A stretch of 55,037 nt of DNA. It comes from JABMRF01 sp964584985 (GTDB taxonomy: Bacteria; Patescibacteriota; Patescibacteriia; UBA11705; JABHMO01). Both the position numbers and the translations under genes were made by a program. Shown piece by piece: positions 43,201 through 48,892 of the stretch (the first letter of the stretch is position 1; each line of letters begins with the position of its first letter). The notes beneath the pieces are model-generated. The model ran no database searches and was not told the DNA's origin. It worked only from the letters and a program-made list of their open reading frames with translations. The stretch covers positions 1 to 55,037 of the forward strand of contig CAZPBK010000006.1 in assembly GCA_964584985.1 (NCBI GenBank). Direction: 5' to 3'.

Positions 43201-45414
43201 AAGAGTAGTTTGGATTTTACTGAGTTTGTTGATTTCGAACCAGTATGCGATAAAATATCACAGATAATGGTTGAACCGAAAAAGACTTTTGTTAGATTAA
43301 ATGTTTGTGCTGTTTTAGGATTTGAAAAATTTAATAACTTTTCTACATTAAAGATAGGTAAGCTTGATGAATCAGCCGGACTCGTTGCTTTTCGTGTGGA
43401 AAACCCGGTTAATTATTTTATTTTGTCGGAAGGTCAAACAGCCAGAGTTGATCTTAACGGAGATAAAATAAATGATTTGAGCTTTTATCTTGATGAAATT
43501 ATTAACGAGCAAGAAGTTGATTTGGTGATAAGTTCAACTGAGGCGGATGATGAATTTGAACCGGAGCCGTTAATAGATATCTTTGATATTGAGGAGGATG
43601 TTATTTGCGGGGACGGGGTTTGCAGTGAAGGAGAGACTTGTGAAAACTGTCCGAACGATTGCGGGGAATGCGAACCTGAATATTTTTGTGGGGACGGTGT
43701 TTGTTCCGTTGAGGAGAGCTGTGAAACTTGTTCGGAGGATTGCGGAGTCTGTGAACCGGAAGTTGTTTGTGGAGATGGAATTTGCAGTCAAAGTGAAAAC
43801 TGTGAAACTTGTTCGGCGGATTGTGGTGTTTGTGAACCCGAGGAAGAAGAACAGCCGGAGGAAACCGAAGAGGAAGAAGAAACTGAAGAAGAAGCCGAAG
43901 AGGAAACTGAAGAAGAAGCCGGAGAAGAACAGCCGGAAGAAGGAGCTGAAGCCGAGCGGGGAGAAGAGTCTGAAGCCGGTCCGGGCGGACAAACTGATGA
44001 AGAAAAGTTAGACGAAATAAATGAAAAAGATGAATGGGAAAAAACCGATGAGGAAAGAGCTTTTGAAGTTGAGCAAGAAACCAAGAATGTGGTTGAATCT
44101 GCGACCGTGCAAAAATCAGCTAAAGCTGTAGCTGATTTTATGGCCAATCTTACCAAAGGGGATTCGGAAAAAATAAAGCAATCAATATTAAATACGGTAG
44201 AAACCACGGTCAGAACCACTAAAAAAGTACAAAAAGCAACAATTGATAATCCTACGGTGGAAAAAGTCAATGATGTGGCCAAAGAGCCGGCCGTGGCTGC
44301 CGTAACAGCCACTTCCGTAGCCTCGGTGGCTACGGTTGGCGCCACCGGCGCGGCCGGCGCCAGTGCTTTAACTTATTTGCAGTTCTTGATTACGCAACCG
44401 TTTGTTTTATTGGCCAGAAGACGCAGAAGAGGCTGGGGAGTGGTTTATGATTCGGTCACTAAGCAACCGATTGATTTAGCTGTGATTAGAATATATGATG
44501 TGAAAAATAACCGTTTAGTCGGAACTAGAGTTACCGACAAACAAGGTCGATATGAATTTATTCGCGAGCCGGGTAGATATTATGTGGAAGTGGAAAAGAA
44601 AAAATACAAATTCCCATCCAACATTTTGCAAGGTAAAAATGAAGATGGTAAATTTAGAGGATTGTATTTTGGCGGAGAATTTGATTTAAGTGAAAAAAGC
44701 GTAGTAGCCAAAAATATTCCAATGGATCCGCATCAATTAACTGAAAAAAATGCTAAGGTGTTGAGAGTAAATCTTGTTAGAAAAGGACAAACCGCATTAA
44801 CGGTTATTGGTCCGGGATTGGCTTTAGTTTCTTTTGTTATAAATCCGGGTTGGTTGGTCGGTTCGGTGGTCGGGTTGCAATTGGCTTTGTATTTTATGTT
44901 TAAACGTTTGGCCATAGGCAAAAAACCAAAGGGCTGGGGAAGAGTTATTAATAGTGAAAATAAAGCCGGTGTACCAAAAGCCATTGTCAGGGTTTTTGAT
45001 ACCAAGTTTAATAAATTATTGGATAGCAAAATAACAGATACTCAAGGAAGATATGCTTTTTTGGTGGGGGATCAGGAATATTATATGACTGCGGAAAAGC
45101 CGGGATTTTATAAGAAGCGAACCGAAAGGTTTGATTTATCCAAAAAAGAAGAAGACTATTTGGCGGAAGATATTTATGTCAGACCGTTGGATTTGGGCGA
45201 AGAGTATGTGGAATCGCAAGAAGAAGAAAAACATACCACAATTCGTGCTGATGTGGGAAGACAAAAAGAAAAAATTGAGCAAAATATGCAAAGAGTAACC
45301 AGGCCGGAAGACCAAAAATTAAGTCGCGAATTACCCGAAGTGGATATGGAAGACATGCATGAGGATTATTACAGTGTTGATGTTTTGGATAAAAGAAAAA
45401 ACAAATATGAATAA
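37276..45414 (+). CDS. Giant multidomain envelope protein (2712 aa)
   Basis: Signal-anchor (about 1-38); beta-propeller-like repeats (about 40-430); fibronectin III-like domain (about 560-620); FG-GAP/VCBS repeats with DxDxDGDxD calcium-binding loops (about 640-960); several fibronectin III-like domains (about 980-1440); an acidic linker (1440-1478); the module shared with the 35325 protein, including HKHFYR and two membrane helices at about 1718-1738 and 1793-1825; a DUF11-like domain (about 1830-1930); three 27-residue Cys-rich repeats of form CGDGxCSxxExCExCxxDCGxCEPE (about 2110-2190); a Glu-rich segment; helices at 2341-2387 and 2504-2550; and two carboxypeptidase-regulatory-like domains (about 2386-2460 and 2552-2630). 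Function unknown; probably a surface adhesin or stalk. Confidence 0.8.
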   Translation: MLRRLKKNWNRLKTLSVFWPGLFLVVGVCLLLFFDAKAFTWTTNSINDSYSVGYSNNRSISTYVVDSDHQYYAYVNGSWDALRYAYNNNGSWTYASGGDGLLRGSMPAGDVDDRNGTDIALDGSTPVISFSSTTDGVYVARQDTNYNRSADDSGWSFEEVYTGAHVIESNLEIDSIGVPHLAFYNSDDSEIIYAHEDEGINDPDCGTLGDWQCEVVAGTGITGVMPRMILRSSDDMPVVVFADVGNNEVIMAVRNGGGSGTCPDNNEWNCYTVYDSVYTSERYTRMGLAENSNGQFGVVFPSSTEKLDYAIHDAGDYSSWTVTNVEDSGGWFGADLTYNGTTPMFASYHDHTSSTPYDLVFYSYDGATWQTETIDDTSNNCFDFDLENDGSFTLAAFGHDDGSSDLYPYYSTATVTYNSLPTISSSGSPEQHSMDFLSSTHVYYYWTPTEANIGKVIWRNWVADGDNDGVMLKFEYSDDGGANWYDPYIDSILYTNADLDNSQTYQVGTNTKIDIAGGEDSVMIYWDPKSANNEKPIDDVENSNVMLRVTPHDGTSAGSASATGAFSVDTLDPSGLGSFSADTVNSTSVDFSWDTVTENNFHNYEIWVGRDQTNVQNRTNSSSWSYSQLGVSHNGGTHMEDFEHLDFDMDGDEDVIAFSEEIGSSYDLNWYENDGTASFSQHTIIEGTTEDVYNDLVFQVVDFDGDEDYDLLTYYTKNSTGYSYFSWYENSGDNLTFTENFIREEIVPAPEDMVAYDFNSDGYLDVVTSDAFEMSLYLNSGDNSSFTKETVIENSDLILDLKVGDVDGDSDIDVVGVTGSGDDKIYLYKNSGDNSSFTRSEIGSGYNKVELEDIDQDGDLDVFGGIETNRLWFNDGGGNFTELDSWEMSSPSLGYCYELVDLDEDGDLDIVGIYNNSDVQWFENRDGDFFVEHDIKTGVVDNIEGVVVADFDMFGMDDKLEVINVNRSEDSQAFFISSYSTPKAREWTAMEDGDLETIGTGTTTLTGLQTNQDYYFKIWGVDIFNNYTTVADITAHTPASVPGQPEVSAESNSSLRLTIDPNNNSSSVVYKAHETGTGDYVEVVGGDYVLGSAFPMNYYAVGVDDWGGPSGREITGLSTNTEYTFEIIGIDDNSTETVASASASAYTMANIPGTPTVTAEGTDTLGVAIDPNSNPSNTEYKIRETTTGNHVGVPIGPIIYFMLQPGEYWHDYSYWGSSSGQTVDDLSTNTQYTFEVTARNGDNVETSASGTASKYTLQGAPTGISAVEHTDSIDLTFSGSFANLSSGSSGLYIENTTTGLSSPWMDTTSVSDTSATTANTKYSYLLKSRNGDGVECASTATDDFYTLQNTPTGVSASEISSTEIIITATGTLPNLTSGSSGLYFENVTKGTNSGWIQTNSWTSSSLDADTDYTFRVKARNQQGVETAFSPISTITTEPARRHVPGDSGEDDGDDDEEDSGDEPEEDEPGEFEPAPLITPQMSDPVVLSDNSIKWVFSETSASETGYKLWNNEDDLIIDIEESDLSYIVEEDLSPNTQYQRKVSCYNESDTSGISDLASAYTLAAQPQINKVEILTEDSVGLEINTAGNPEDTKYAVYEALSGGWLNDQNELTGSKSFYSFNDLVNEDSQVLVKGLEIGTEYSFQILAKSKSQVETDFSEAFNILMTPPHYPYITVEKKVGINISKPVASGFHISKAALASDGGFIKSLPVYNKILNKYLFVVFAVLFVLALFIIFNSISKETWKKFRHLPSLIFTDVRAKKTEQKYEELHGREKPKKGIKFKVHKHFYRLRGVAFLSFLLGVAAKAGIIIVTLFLVYGRVSVLAIDDQNGESVSQGDMLTYQIIVSNLGKSRANDVLLTDPLPDEVEYVSGSAKVDGQKVTDVSDEDGWTFISGLGMLEKDKLLKDENIVLSFKATVVSGSGASVENIATVGYKESEERVYSNAAINPIVGGRACSDGLDNDNDGLIDYPNDFGCKSSLDFTEFVDFEPVCDKISQIMVEPKKTFVRLNVCAVLGFEKFNNFSTLKIGKLDESAGLVAFRVENPVNYFILSEGQTARVDLNGDKINDLSFYLDEIINEQEVDLVISSTEADDEFEPEPLIDIFDIEEDVICGDGVCSEGETCENCPNDCGECEPEYFCGDGVCSVEESCETCSEDCGVCEPEVVCGDGICSQSENCETCSADCGVCEPEEEEQPEETEEEEETEEEAEEETEEEAGEEQPEEGAEAERGEESEAGPGGQTDEEKLDEINEKDEWEKTDEERAFEVEQETKNVVESATVQKSAKAVADFMANLTKGDSEKIKQSILNTVETTVRTTKKVQKATIDNPTVEKVNDVAKEPAVAAVTATSVASVATVGATGAAGASALTYLQFLITQPFVLLARRRRRGWGVVYDSVTKQPIDLAVIRIYDVKNNRLVGTRVTDKQGRYEFIREPGRYYVEVEKKKYKFPSNILQGKNEDGKFRGLYFGGEFDLSEKSVVAKNIPMDPHQLTEKNAKVLRVNLVRKGQTALTVIGPGLALVSFVINPGWLVGSVVGLQLALYFMFKRLAIGKKPKGWGRVINSENKAGVPKAIVRVFDTKFNKLLDSKITDTQGRYAFLVGDQEYYMTAEKPGFYKKRTERFDLSKKEEDYLAEDIYVRPLDLGEEYVESQEEEKHTTIRADVGRQKEKIEQNMQRVTRPEDQKLSRELPEVDMEDMHEDYYSVDVLDKRKNKYE
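43603..43840 (+). repeat. Three Cys-rich 81-bp coding repeats
   Basis: Three tandem 27-codon units encode CGDGVCSEGETCENC-type sequence with eight Cys-related positions each, diverged at DNA level. The pattern is known from secreted proteins and may bind metal or form disulfides. Confidence 0.8.
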
Positions 45415-45529
45415 ACACCCCAAACATCACACTGCCTTTTTGGTAATTAGTCTGCTGGCAATATTTTTGGTGGTTGGAATTTGGTTGTTGGTTCAAATGT
45501 TTAAATACAATATTACTTTTGCCGGGTAG
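45407..45529 (+). CDS. Tiny membrane ORF (40 aa) overlapping the giant gene
   Basis: A 40-residue frame, ATG 45407 to TAG 45527-45529, overlapping the last bases of the 2712-residue gene by 8 (as in the DUF3048 pair). It encodes MNKHPKHHTAFLVISLLAIF and on through a single hydrophobic helix to a short tail. Translational coupling and the amphipathic/hydrophobic design suggest a real micro-membrane protein. No family is recognised and chance cannot be excluded. Confidence 0.55.
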   Translation: MNKHPKHHTAFLVISLLAIFLVVGIWLLVQMFKYNITFAG

Positions 45530-45539
45530 CTTTAATATT

Positions 45540-45770
45540 ATGGATTTTTTTGATTATAAAAAAATTTTAGCTTTAGTGATTTTGGCGATTCTTGTATGGA
45601 TCGGAATAGTTTTGTACCGAGTGGGCAGGGAAGGATTGATTAAAAGGGTTGATTTTTGGAAATCAAAATGGAAGATTGTCTTGTTTTGGATGATTGTGGC
45701 CGTTGTTGTTTTGATCGGCTGGTATTATTTGGATAAATTTGGAGTTTTGGACAAGTTTTTGCGAGAATAA
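45540..45770 (+). CDS. Small membrane protein, two helices
   Basis: A 76-residue protein with two hydrophobic helices (about 7-26 and 45-64) and a basic loop (VGREGLIKRVDFWKSKWK). A longer frame to 45474 exists, but the start at 45540 follows the previous stop by 10 bases and gives a sensible N-terminus. It appears to end the cluster begun at 35325; a terminator follows at 45791-45811. Function unknown. Confidence 0.65.
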   Translation: MDFFDYKKILALVILAILVWIGIVLYRVGREGLIKRVDFWKSKWKIVLFWMIVAVVVLIGWYYLDKFGVLDKFLRE

Positions 45771-45790
45771 AAAGATTTTTAAAAACAAAA

Positions 45791-45814
45791 AAAACCGATT
45801 AATTCGGTTTTTTT
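45791..45814 (+). terminator. Terminator of the envelope cluster
   Basis: AAAACCGA (45791-45798) pairs with TCGGTTTT (45804-45811), then T-rich. Confidence 0.85.
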
Positions 45815-45834
45815 ATAATATAGAAGGAAAAAAG

Positions 45835-45918
45835 TTATTTTGTTTTACCGCATTTTTTCCATTTTTTTATCTTTGGCAGTTTTACGCCAACACCTTTTTT
45901 CTTTGATTTTCTGGCCAT
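45835..45918 (-). CDS. Candidate micropeptide, very basic
   Basis: A 27-residue frame starting MARKSKKKGVGVKLPKIKKW and ending KKCGKTK. Ten or more Lys, one Trp and one Cys. Size and charge recall the smallest ribosomal or nucleoid proteins, but no sequence match is recognised. It is just downstream of tRNA-Asp on the same strand. It is only a candidate because such short frames also occur by chance. Confidence 0.35.
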   Translation of the reverse strand: MARKSKKKGVGVKLPKIKKWKKCGKTK

Positions 45919-46006
45919 ATTTTTAAAAAACTAATTACTAATTATTGCAATATTTTACGACATTTTATCGTATTGTGGTTTTCCAAAAAACTAAATACAA
46001 ATTACT

Positions 46007-46040
46007 AACTACTGTAATATTTTGCACAAGCAAAATTTAC
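46007..46040 (-). repeat. Shared 3' trailer element, copy 1 (after tRNA-Asp)
   Basis: 34 bases immediately 3' of the tRNA-Asp CCA end on the minus strand, matching 30 of 34 bases of the segment after the tmRNA CCA end (47882-47915). In the RNA sense it begins with an ATTTTGC/GCAAAAT hairpin (7 bp). Confidence 0.8.
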
Positions 46041-46117
46041 TGGCGGACCGGACGGGACTCGAACCCGCGATCTCCTGCGTGACAGGCAGGTGTGTTAACC
46101 AACTACACCACCGGTCC
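46041..46117 (-). tRNA. tRNA-Asp (GUC)
   Basis: 77 bases on the minus strand including an encoded CCA (46041-46043). The acceptor stem GGACCGG (46111-46117) pairs with CCGGTCC (46045-46051), the discriminator is G, and the anticodon loop CTGTCAC gives anticodon GUC. The T-loop GGTTCGAGTCC is canonical. The CCA is encoded rather than added. Confidence 0.97.
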
Positions 46118-46244
46118 GGATAAAAAACTTGTGTTAGAATTATAAAGGATTTTTTTTGCTTAGTCAATACCAATCTTGACAATTTTTATCAACAATGTTA
46201 AAAATATAAAGTTCTTAATGGATATTTAATAAAAGGAGGGGATA

Positions 46245-46568
46245 ATGGGAAGATATACTAAGGATACTTCCGAAAATTTGTTTTGTTTTGTTAGGTCTGA
46301 ATTTCCGTTGGAAGATGAGCGTATTGTCAAAGAGCTGGTGAGGACTGCGATAAGGATGACCGTGGATGGGCTAAAGAATTGTTATGTAGATACTGATTTT
46401 ATGGTCGGAAATATTTATTTTACCGGCCAGGTTGCCCGAGTAAAGAACTTGACCGGACTGATTTTTGTAGCTGACATAAAGACCGATCAAGGACAAGTCA
46501 GGGTGGAATATCTGATTGCGCCGGACAGATCTCAGGTTTACAATTTCTCACCGGGTTTTCTTAACTAG
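46245..46568 (+). CDS. Small soluble protein, function unknown
   Basis: A 107-residue protein beginning MGRYTKDTSENLFCFVRSEF, with a mixed strand/helix pattern (VGNIYFTGQVARVKNLTGLIFVADIKTD) suggestive of a small alpha/beta fold. No family recognised. A strong AAAAGGAGGGG site (about 46231-46240) sets the start, and a promoter-like TTGACA is at 46176-46181. Its own terminator follows, so it is a stand-alone gene between tRNA-Asp and rplT on the opposite strand. Confidence 0.7.
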   Translation: MGRYTKDTSENLFCFVRSEFPLEDERIVKELVRTAIRMTVDGLKNCYVDTDFMVGNIYFTGQVARVKNLTGLIFVADIKTDQGQVRVEYLIAPDRSQVYNFSPGFLN

Positions 46569-46584
46569 TTTTTTTGCATTCATC

Positions 46585-46620
46585 AAGAGCACCAGCCACA
46601 GCTGTTGCTCTTTTTTTTAT
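46585..46620 (+). terminator. Terminator of the 46245 gene
   Basis: AAGAGCACCAGC (46585-46596) pairs with GCTGTTGCTCTT (46601-46612), with one mismatch, followed by T8. Confidence 0.9.
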
Positions 46621-46621
46621 T

Positions 46622-46653
46622 AAAAAAGACCGCTGTTAAAAGCGGCTTTTTTG
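46622..46653 (-). terminator. Terminator of the infC-rpmI-rplT operon
   Basis: CCGCT/AGCGG stem (46630-46634 with 46641-46645) flanked by A and T runs, 18 bases after the rplT stop on the minus strand. Confidence 0.75.
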
Positions 46654-46670
46654 TTTTATGGCAAGTAGGT

Positions 46671-47018
46671 TTATTTTTTTACTTTTTCCACTATTTTGGC
46701 AAATATCGCAGTGTTGTTTTCCGCCAGATCAGCTAAAACTTTTCTGTCCAATTCCACCTTGTTTTTTTTCAAAAGATTGATGAATTTACTATAACTCAAG
46801 CCAAAGACCCTGACAGCGGCATTTAATTTTGTTTGCCATAATCTGCGTTTTTGTCTTTTTTTGTCGCGACGGTCGCGGTAAGCGTAACTGCCGGCTTTTA
46901 AAATAGCCACTTTGGCCAACTTGATCAATTTTTTTCTTCCGTGTCGATAGCCTTTGGTGGATTTTAATATTTTTTTCCTTGACTTATTATGAATGGTACC
47001 TCTTTTTATTCTGGGCAT
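46671..47018 (-). CDS. rplT: Ribosomal protein bL20
   Basis: A 115-residue early-assembly 23S rRNA-binding protein. The N-terminal PRIKRGTIHNKSRKKILKSTKGYRHGRKKLIKLAK and the AYRDRRDKKRQKRRLWQ block are diagnostic. In many bacteria it represses the infC-rpmI-rplT operon by binding mRNA; the order here is the same, so this control may be conserved. It ends the operon before the terminator at 46622. Confidence 0.97.
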   Translation of the reverse strand: MPRIKRGTIHNKSRKKILKSTKGYRHGRKKLIKLAKVAILKAGSYAYRDRRDKKRQKRRLWQTKLNAAVRVFGLSYSKFINLLKKNKVELDRKVLADLAENNTAIFAKIVEKVKK

Positions 47019-47048
47019 ATTTTTATTTTAAAATTAAAATAAAGTTTA

Positions 47049-47249
47049 TTAGTTATGAGATAGGGCGTTTTTTATTGTTTTACCGACCTCTTTATTGTCA
47101 AAAGTCTGCGGACGCCTTTTATTTCTGGTGACTTTGCCGGTTTCTCTGGCATTAAAATGATCTTGTCCGGCTTTTTTCTTGATCAGTTTGCCTGTTTTGG
47201 TCAGGCGAATTCTTTTCTTGATTGCTTTATTGGTTTTTGTCTTTCCCAT
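47049..47249 (-). CDS. rpmI: Ribosomal protein bL35
   Basis: A 66-residue basic protein with the bL35 start MGKTKTNKAIKKRIRLTKTGK and the RNKRRPQTFDNKEVGKTI ending. It is 4 bases from infC and 30 bases upstream of rplT, in the usual operon. Confidence 0.95.
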   Translation of the reverse strand: MGKTKTNKAIKKRIRLTKTGKLIKKKAGQDHFNARETGKVTRNKRRPQTFDNKEVGKTIKNALSHN

Positions 47250-47253
47250 AGAA

Positions 47254-47802
47254 TTAGTTATTTTCTGGAATTAATATAATAAATAATTTATTGCCTTGTT
47301 TGGTAATGTCTTGTTCTACCTCGGTTGGTGTTTCAAGAGAATGGACAAAATCACGCAAATGTTCCTTGGCCAAGTCGCGATGTTTCATTTCTCGGCCTCT
47401 TAAAATCAATTCAACTTTTATTTTATGTCCTTTACTTAAAAATTTATCAGCTTGTTTCAGCTTTGTGGCTTTATCGTGTTCACTGATTTTCATTGACAGT
47501 CGGATGCTTTTTACCTCTTTGGTTTTATTTTGCATTTTCTGTTTTTTCAGCTGTTTTTCTTTTTGATATTTGAAACTTCCATAATCCATTATTTTACAGA
47601 CCGGGGGCTTGGCTATCGGAGAGACTTCCACTAGATCCAATCCGGCCTCTCTGGCTTTTTCCAGGGCTTCTTCAGTGGGCAGTTTTCCCAGTTTTTCACC
47701 TTCGTCGGAAATAACCAAAACTTCCGGAGCGTTTATCCGATCGTTATAACGAAATTTTTTTTCTTGTTTTACCTTTTTTTTGAATTTGTAGGATTTTCTC
47801 AT
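47254..47802 (-). CDS. infC: Translation initiation factor IF-3
   Basis: A 182-residue factor that prevents premature joining of subunits and checks start codons. The N-terminal domain has RINAPEVLVISDEGEKLG, VEVSPIAKPPVCKIMDYG; the C-terminal domain has KEVKSIRLSMKISEHDKATKLKQADKFLSKGHKIKV. An unusually Lys-rich first 12 residues (RKSYKFKKKVKQEKK) precede the domain. No Shine-Dalgarno sequence is seen, so autocontrol by an unusual start codon as in E. coli is not evident (ATG is used). Confidence 0.97.
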   Translation of the reverse strand: MRKSYKFKKKVKQEKKFRYNDRINAPEVLVISDEGEKLGKLPTEEALEKAREAGLDLVEVSPIAKPPVCKIMDYGSFKYQKEKQLKKQKMQNKTKEVKSIRLSMKISEHDKATKLKQADKFLSKGHKIKVELILRGREMKHRDLAKEHLRDFVHSLETPTEVEQDITKQGNKLFIILIPENN

Positions 47803-47881
47803 GACAAAACGTTCTTTAGTAATTAATAAATTTTATTTTAATTTTTGAAAATCGGTTTTATCTTTCAAAGCGTTAAGTATA

Positions 47882-47915
47882 AACTACTGTAATATTTTGT
47901 ATAAGCAAAATTTGT
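47882..47915 (-). repeat. Shared 3' trailer element, copy 2 (after tmRNA)
   Basis: 34 bases immediately 3' of the tmRNA CCA end, 30 of 34 identical to 46007-46040. Here the hairpin is one pair shorter (ATTTTG/CAAAAT). Confidence 0.8.
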
Positions 47916-48305
47916 TGGTGGAGATGGCGGGAGTTGAACCCGCGTCCGGAAAACATTATTAACCGCTTCTACAGACTTAGTTTACCTTATGTTTTTCAAA
48001 GTTTCAACCTCAAAGGTAAACGAAAAAGTTGAACTTTTAGCCTTATGGATTTTTTCAGTTGCAAAACAAGGCGATTTTGCAACCTAACCCGCTGATTGAC
48101 ACCGGATTTTGCTTAGCGGGCGTTAGCAAGCCGATGGTTTCCGATTTTAGTTAAGCGGAAACAGGAACAAGGCAAGGCATTGTTGCCAATGACTTTACCT
48201 TGCAGGCAATTTTGTTTGCACTTATAGAGTTTGGCGCTTTTAATGAGATTCGCCGACTCAGCCTGCGAAGTTAATGATAATTTCCCGTCAAAGTCCGTCA
48301 TCCCC
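47916..48305 (-). ncRNA. ssrA: tmRNA
   Basis: 390 bases on the minus strand. The 5' GGGGATG (48305-48299) pairs with the 3' CATCTCC before ACCA, giving the tRNA-like domain, and the T-arm segment GGACGCGGGTTCAACTCCCGCC with encoded CCA ends at 47916. The probable resume codon is GCA at 48219-48217, preceded by ATAAGT, and the tag reading frame ends in UAA at 48153-48151. The tag is 22 residues long: it starts ANKIACKV and ends LVPVSA. The 5' end lies 5 bases after the smpB stop on the same strand. Confidence 0.93.
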
Positions 48306-48310
48306 GGAAC

Positions 48311-48772
48311 TTAATGGTTTTGATATTTTAAGGTTCTTTTTATTTGTTTTTCAATATCTTTGGTTTTTTTGTCTTGTTTTTTTTGGTAAAGCTTTTTACC
48401 TCTGGCCAAACCTATTTCCAATTTTACCAGATTGCCTGCAGTATACACCCGAATGGGGATGATTGTCAAGCCTTTTTGCTCTAATTTTCCAATCAAAGAT
48501 TTTAATTCTTCTTTTGTTATCAGCAGTTTTCTGGGTCTTTCCGGCTCATAATCAGGCATATTCCCACTGTGTTTATATTGGGAAATATGGGCTTTCATCA
48601 GGTATAATTCGGGTTTTGGTGCTCTTTTTATGGTAATATAAGCGCCTTTTAAACTGATTTGTCCGTTTTTTATCGCTTTTACTTCCGGTCCGCGCAACAC
48701 TAAACCAACCCGGTATTTTTCCAGTATCTCATAGCTGTGGCTGGCTTGTTTGTTGACGACTATATTTTTCAT
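48311..48772 (-). CDS. smpB: SsrA-binding protein SmpB
   Basis: A 153-residue partner of tmRNA in ribosome rescue. Key segments are NKQASHSYEILEKYRVGLVLRGPEVKAIKNG, the KPELYLMKAHISQY strand, and the basic C-terminal tail GLARGKKLYQKKQDKKTKD that enters the mRNA channel. The frame opens at 48793, but a promoter (TTGAAA 48804-48809, 17 bases, TACAAT 48781-48786) puts the transcription start at about 48774-48775, supporting 48772 and an almost leaderless mRNA. ssrA follows within 5 bases. Confidence 0.95.
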   Translation of the reverse strand: MKNIVVNKQASHSYEILEKYRVGLVLRGPEVKAIKNGQISLKGAYITIKRAPKPELYLMKAHISQYKHSGNMPDYEPERPRKLLITKEELKSLIGKLEQKGLTIIPIRVYTAGNLVKLEIGLARGKKLYQKKQDKKTKDIEKQIKRTLKYQNH

Positions 48773-48780
48773 ATATGGGC

Positions 48781-48809
48781 ATTGTACTATCATTTGAGCT
48801 TATTTTCAA
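48781..48809 (-). promoter_or_regulatory. Promoter of smpB-ssrA
   Basis: Minus strand TTGAAA (48804-48809), 17-base spacer, TACAAT (48781-48786); predicted start is 2-3 bases before the smpB ATG. Confidence 0.75.
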
Positions 48810-48825
48810 TGCCTCGGATTTTTTG

Positions 48826-48854
48826 TTGTCTAAATGCTTATATTGTTGTATAAT
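48826..48854 (+). promoter_or_regulatory. Promoter of the 48893 operon
   Basis: TTGTCT (48826-48831), 17 bases, TATAAT (48849-48854), divergent from the smpB promoter. Confidence 0.7.
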
Positions 48855-48892
48855 GTCAAGGAATAAAATTAAGTATTAGCTTCAACTATTAT

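Noticed and set aside
43788..44345. Serine-rich frame on the minus strand
   Set aside because: It is the shadow of the Glu- and Ala-rich part of the giant protein; repetitive coding makes long open antisense frames likely.
48113..48301. 62-codon frame on the minus strand
   Set aside because: It is part of tmRNA and includes the tRNA-like 5' end.
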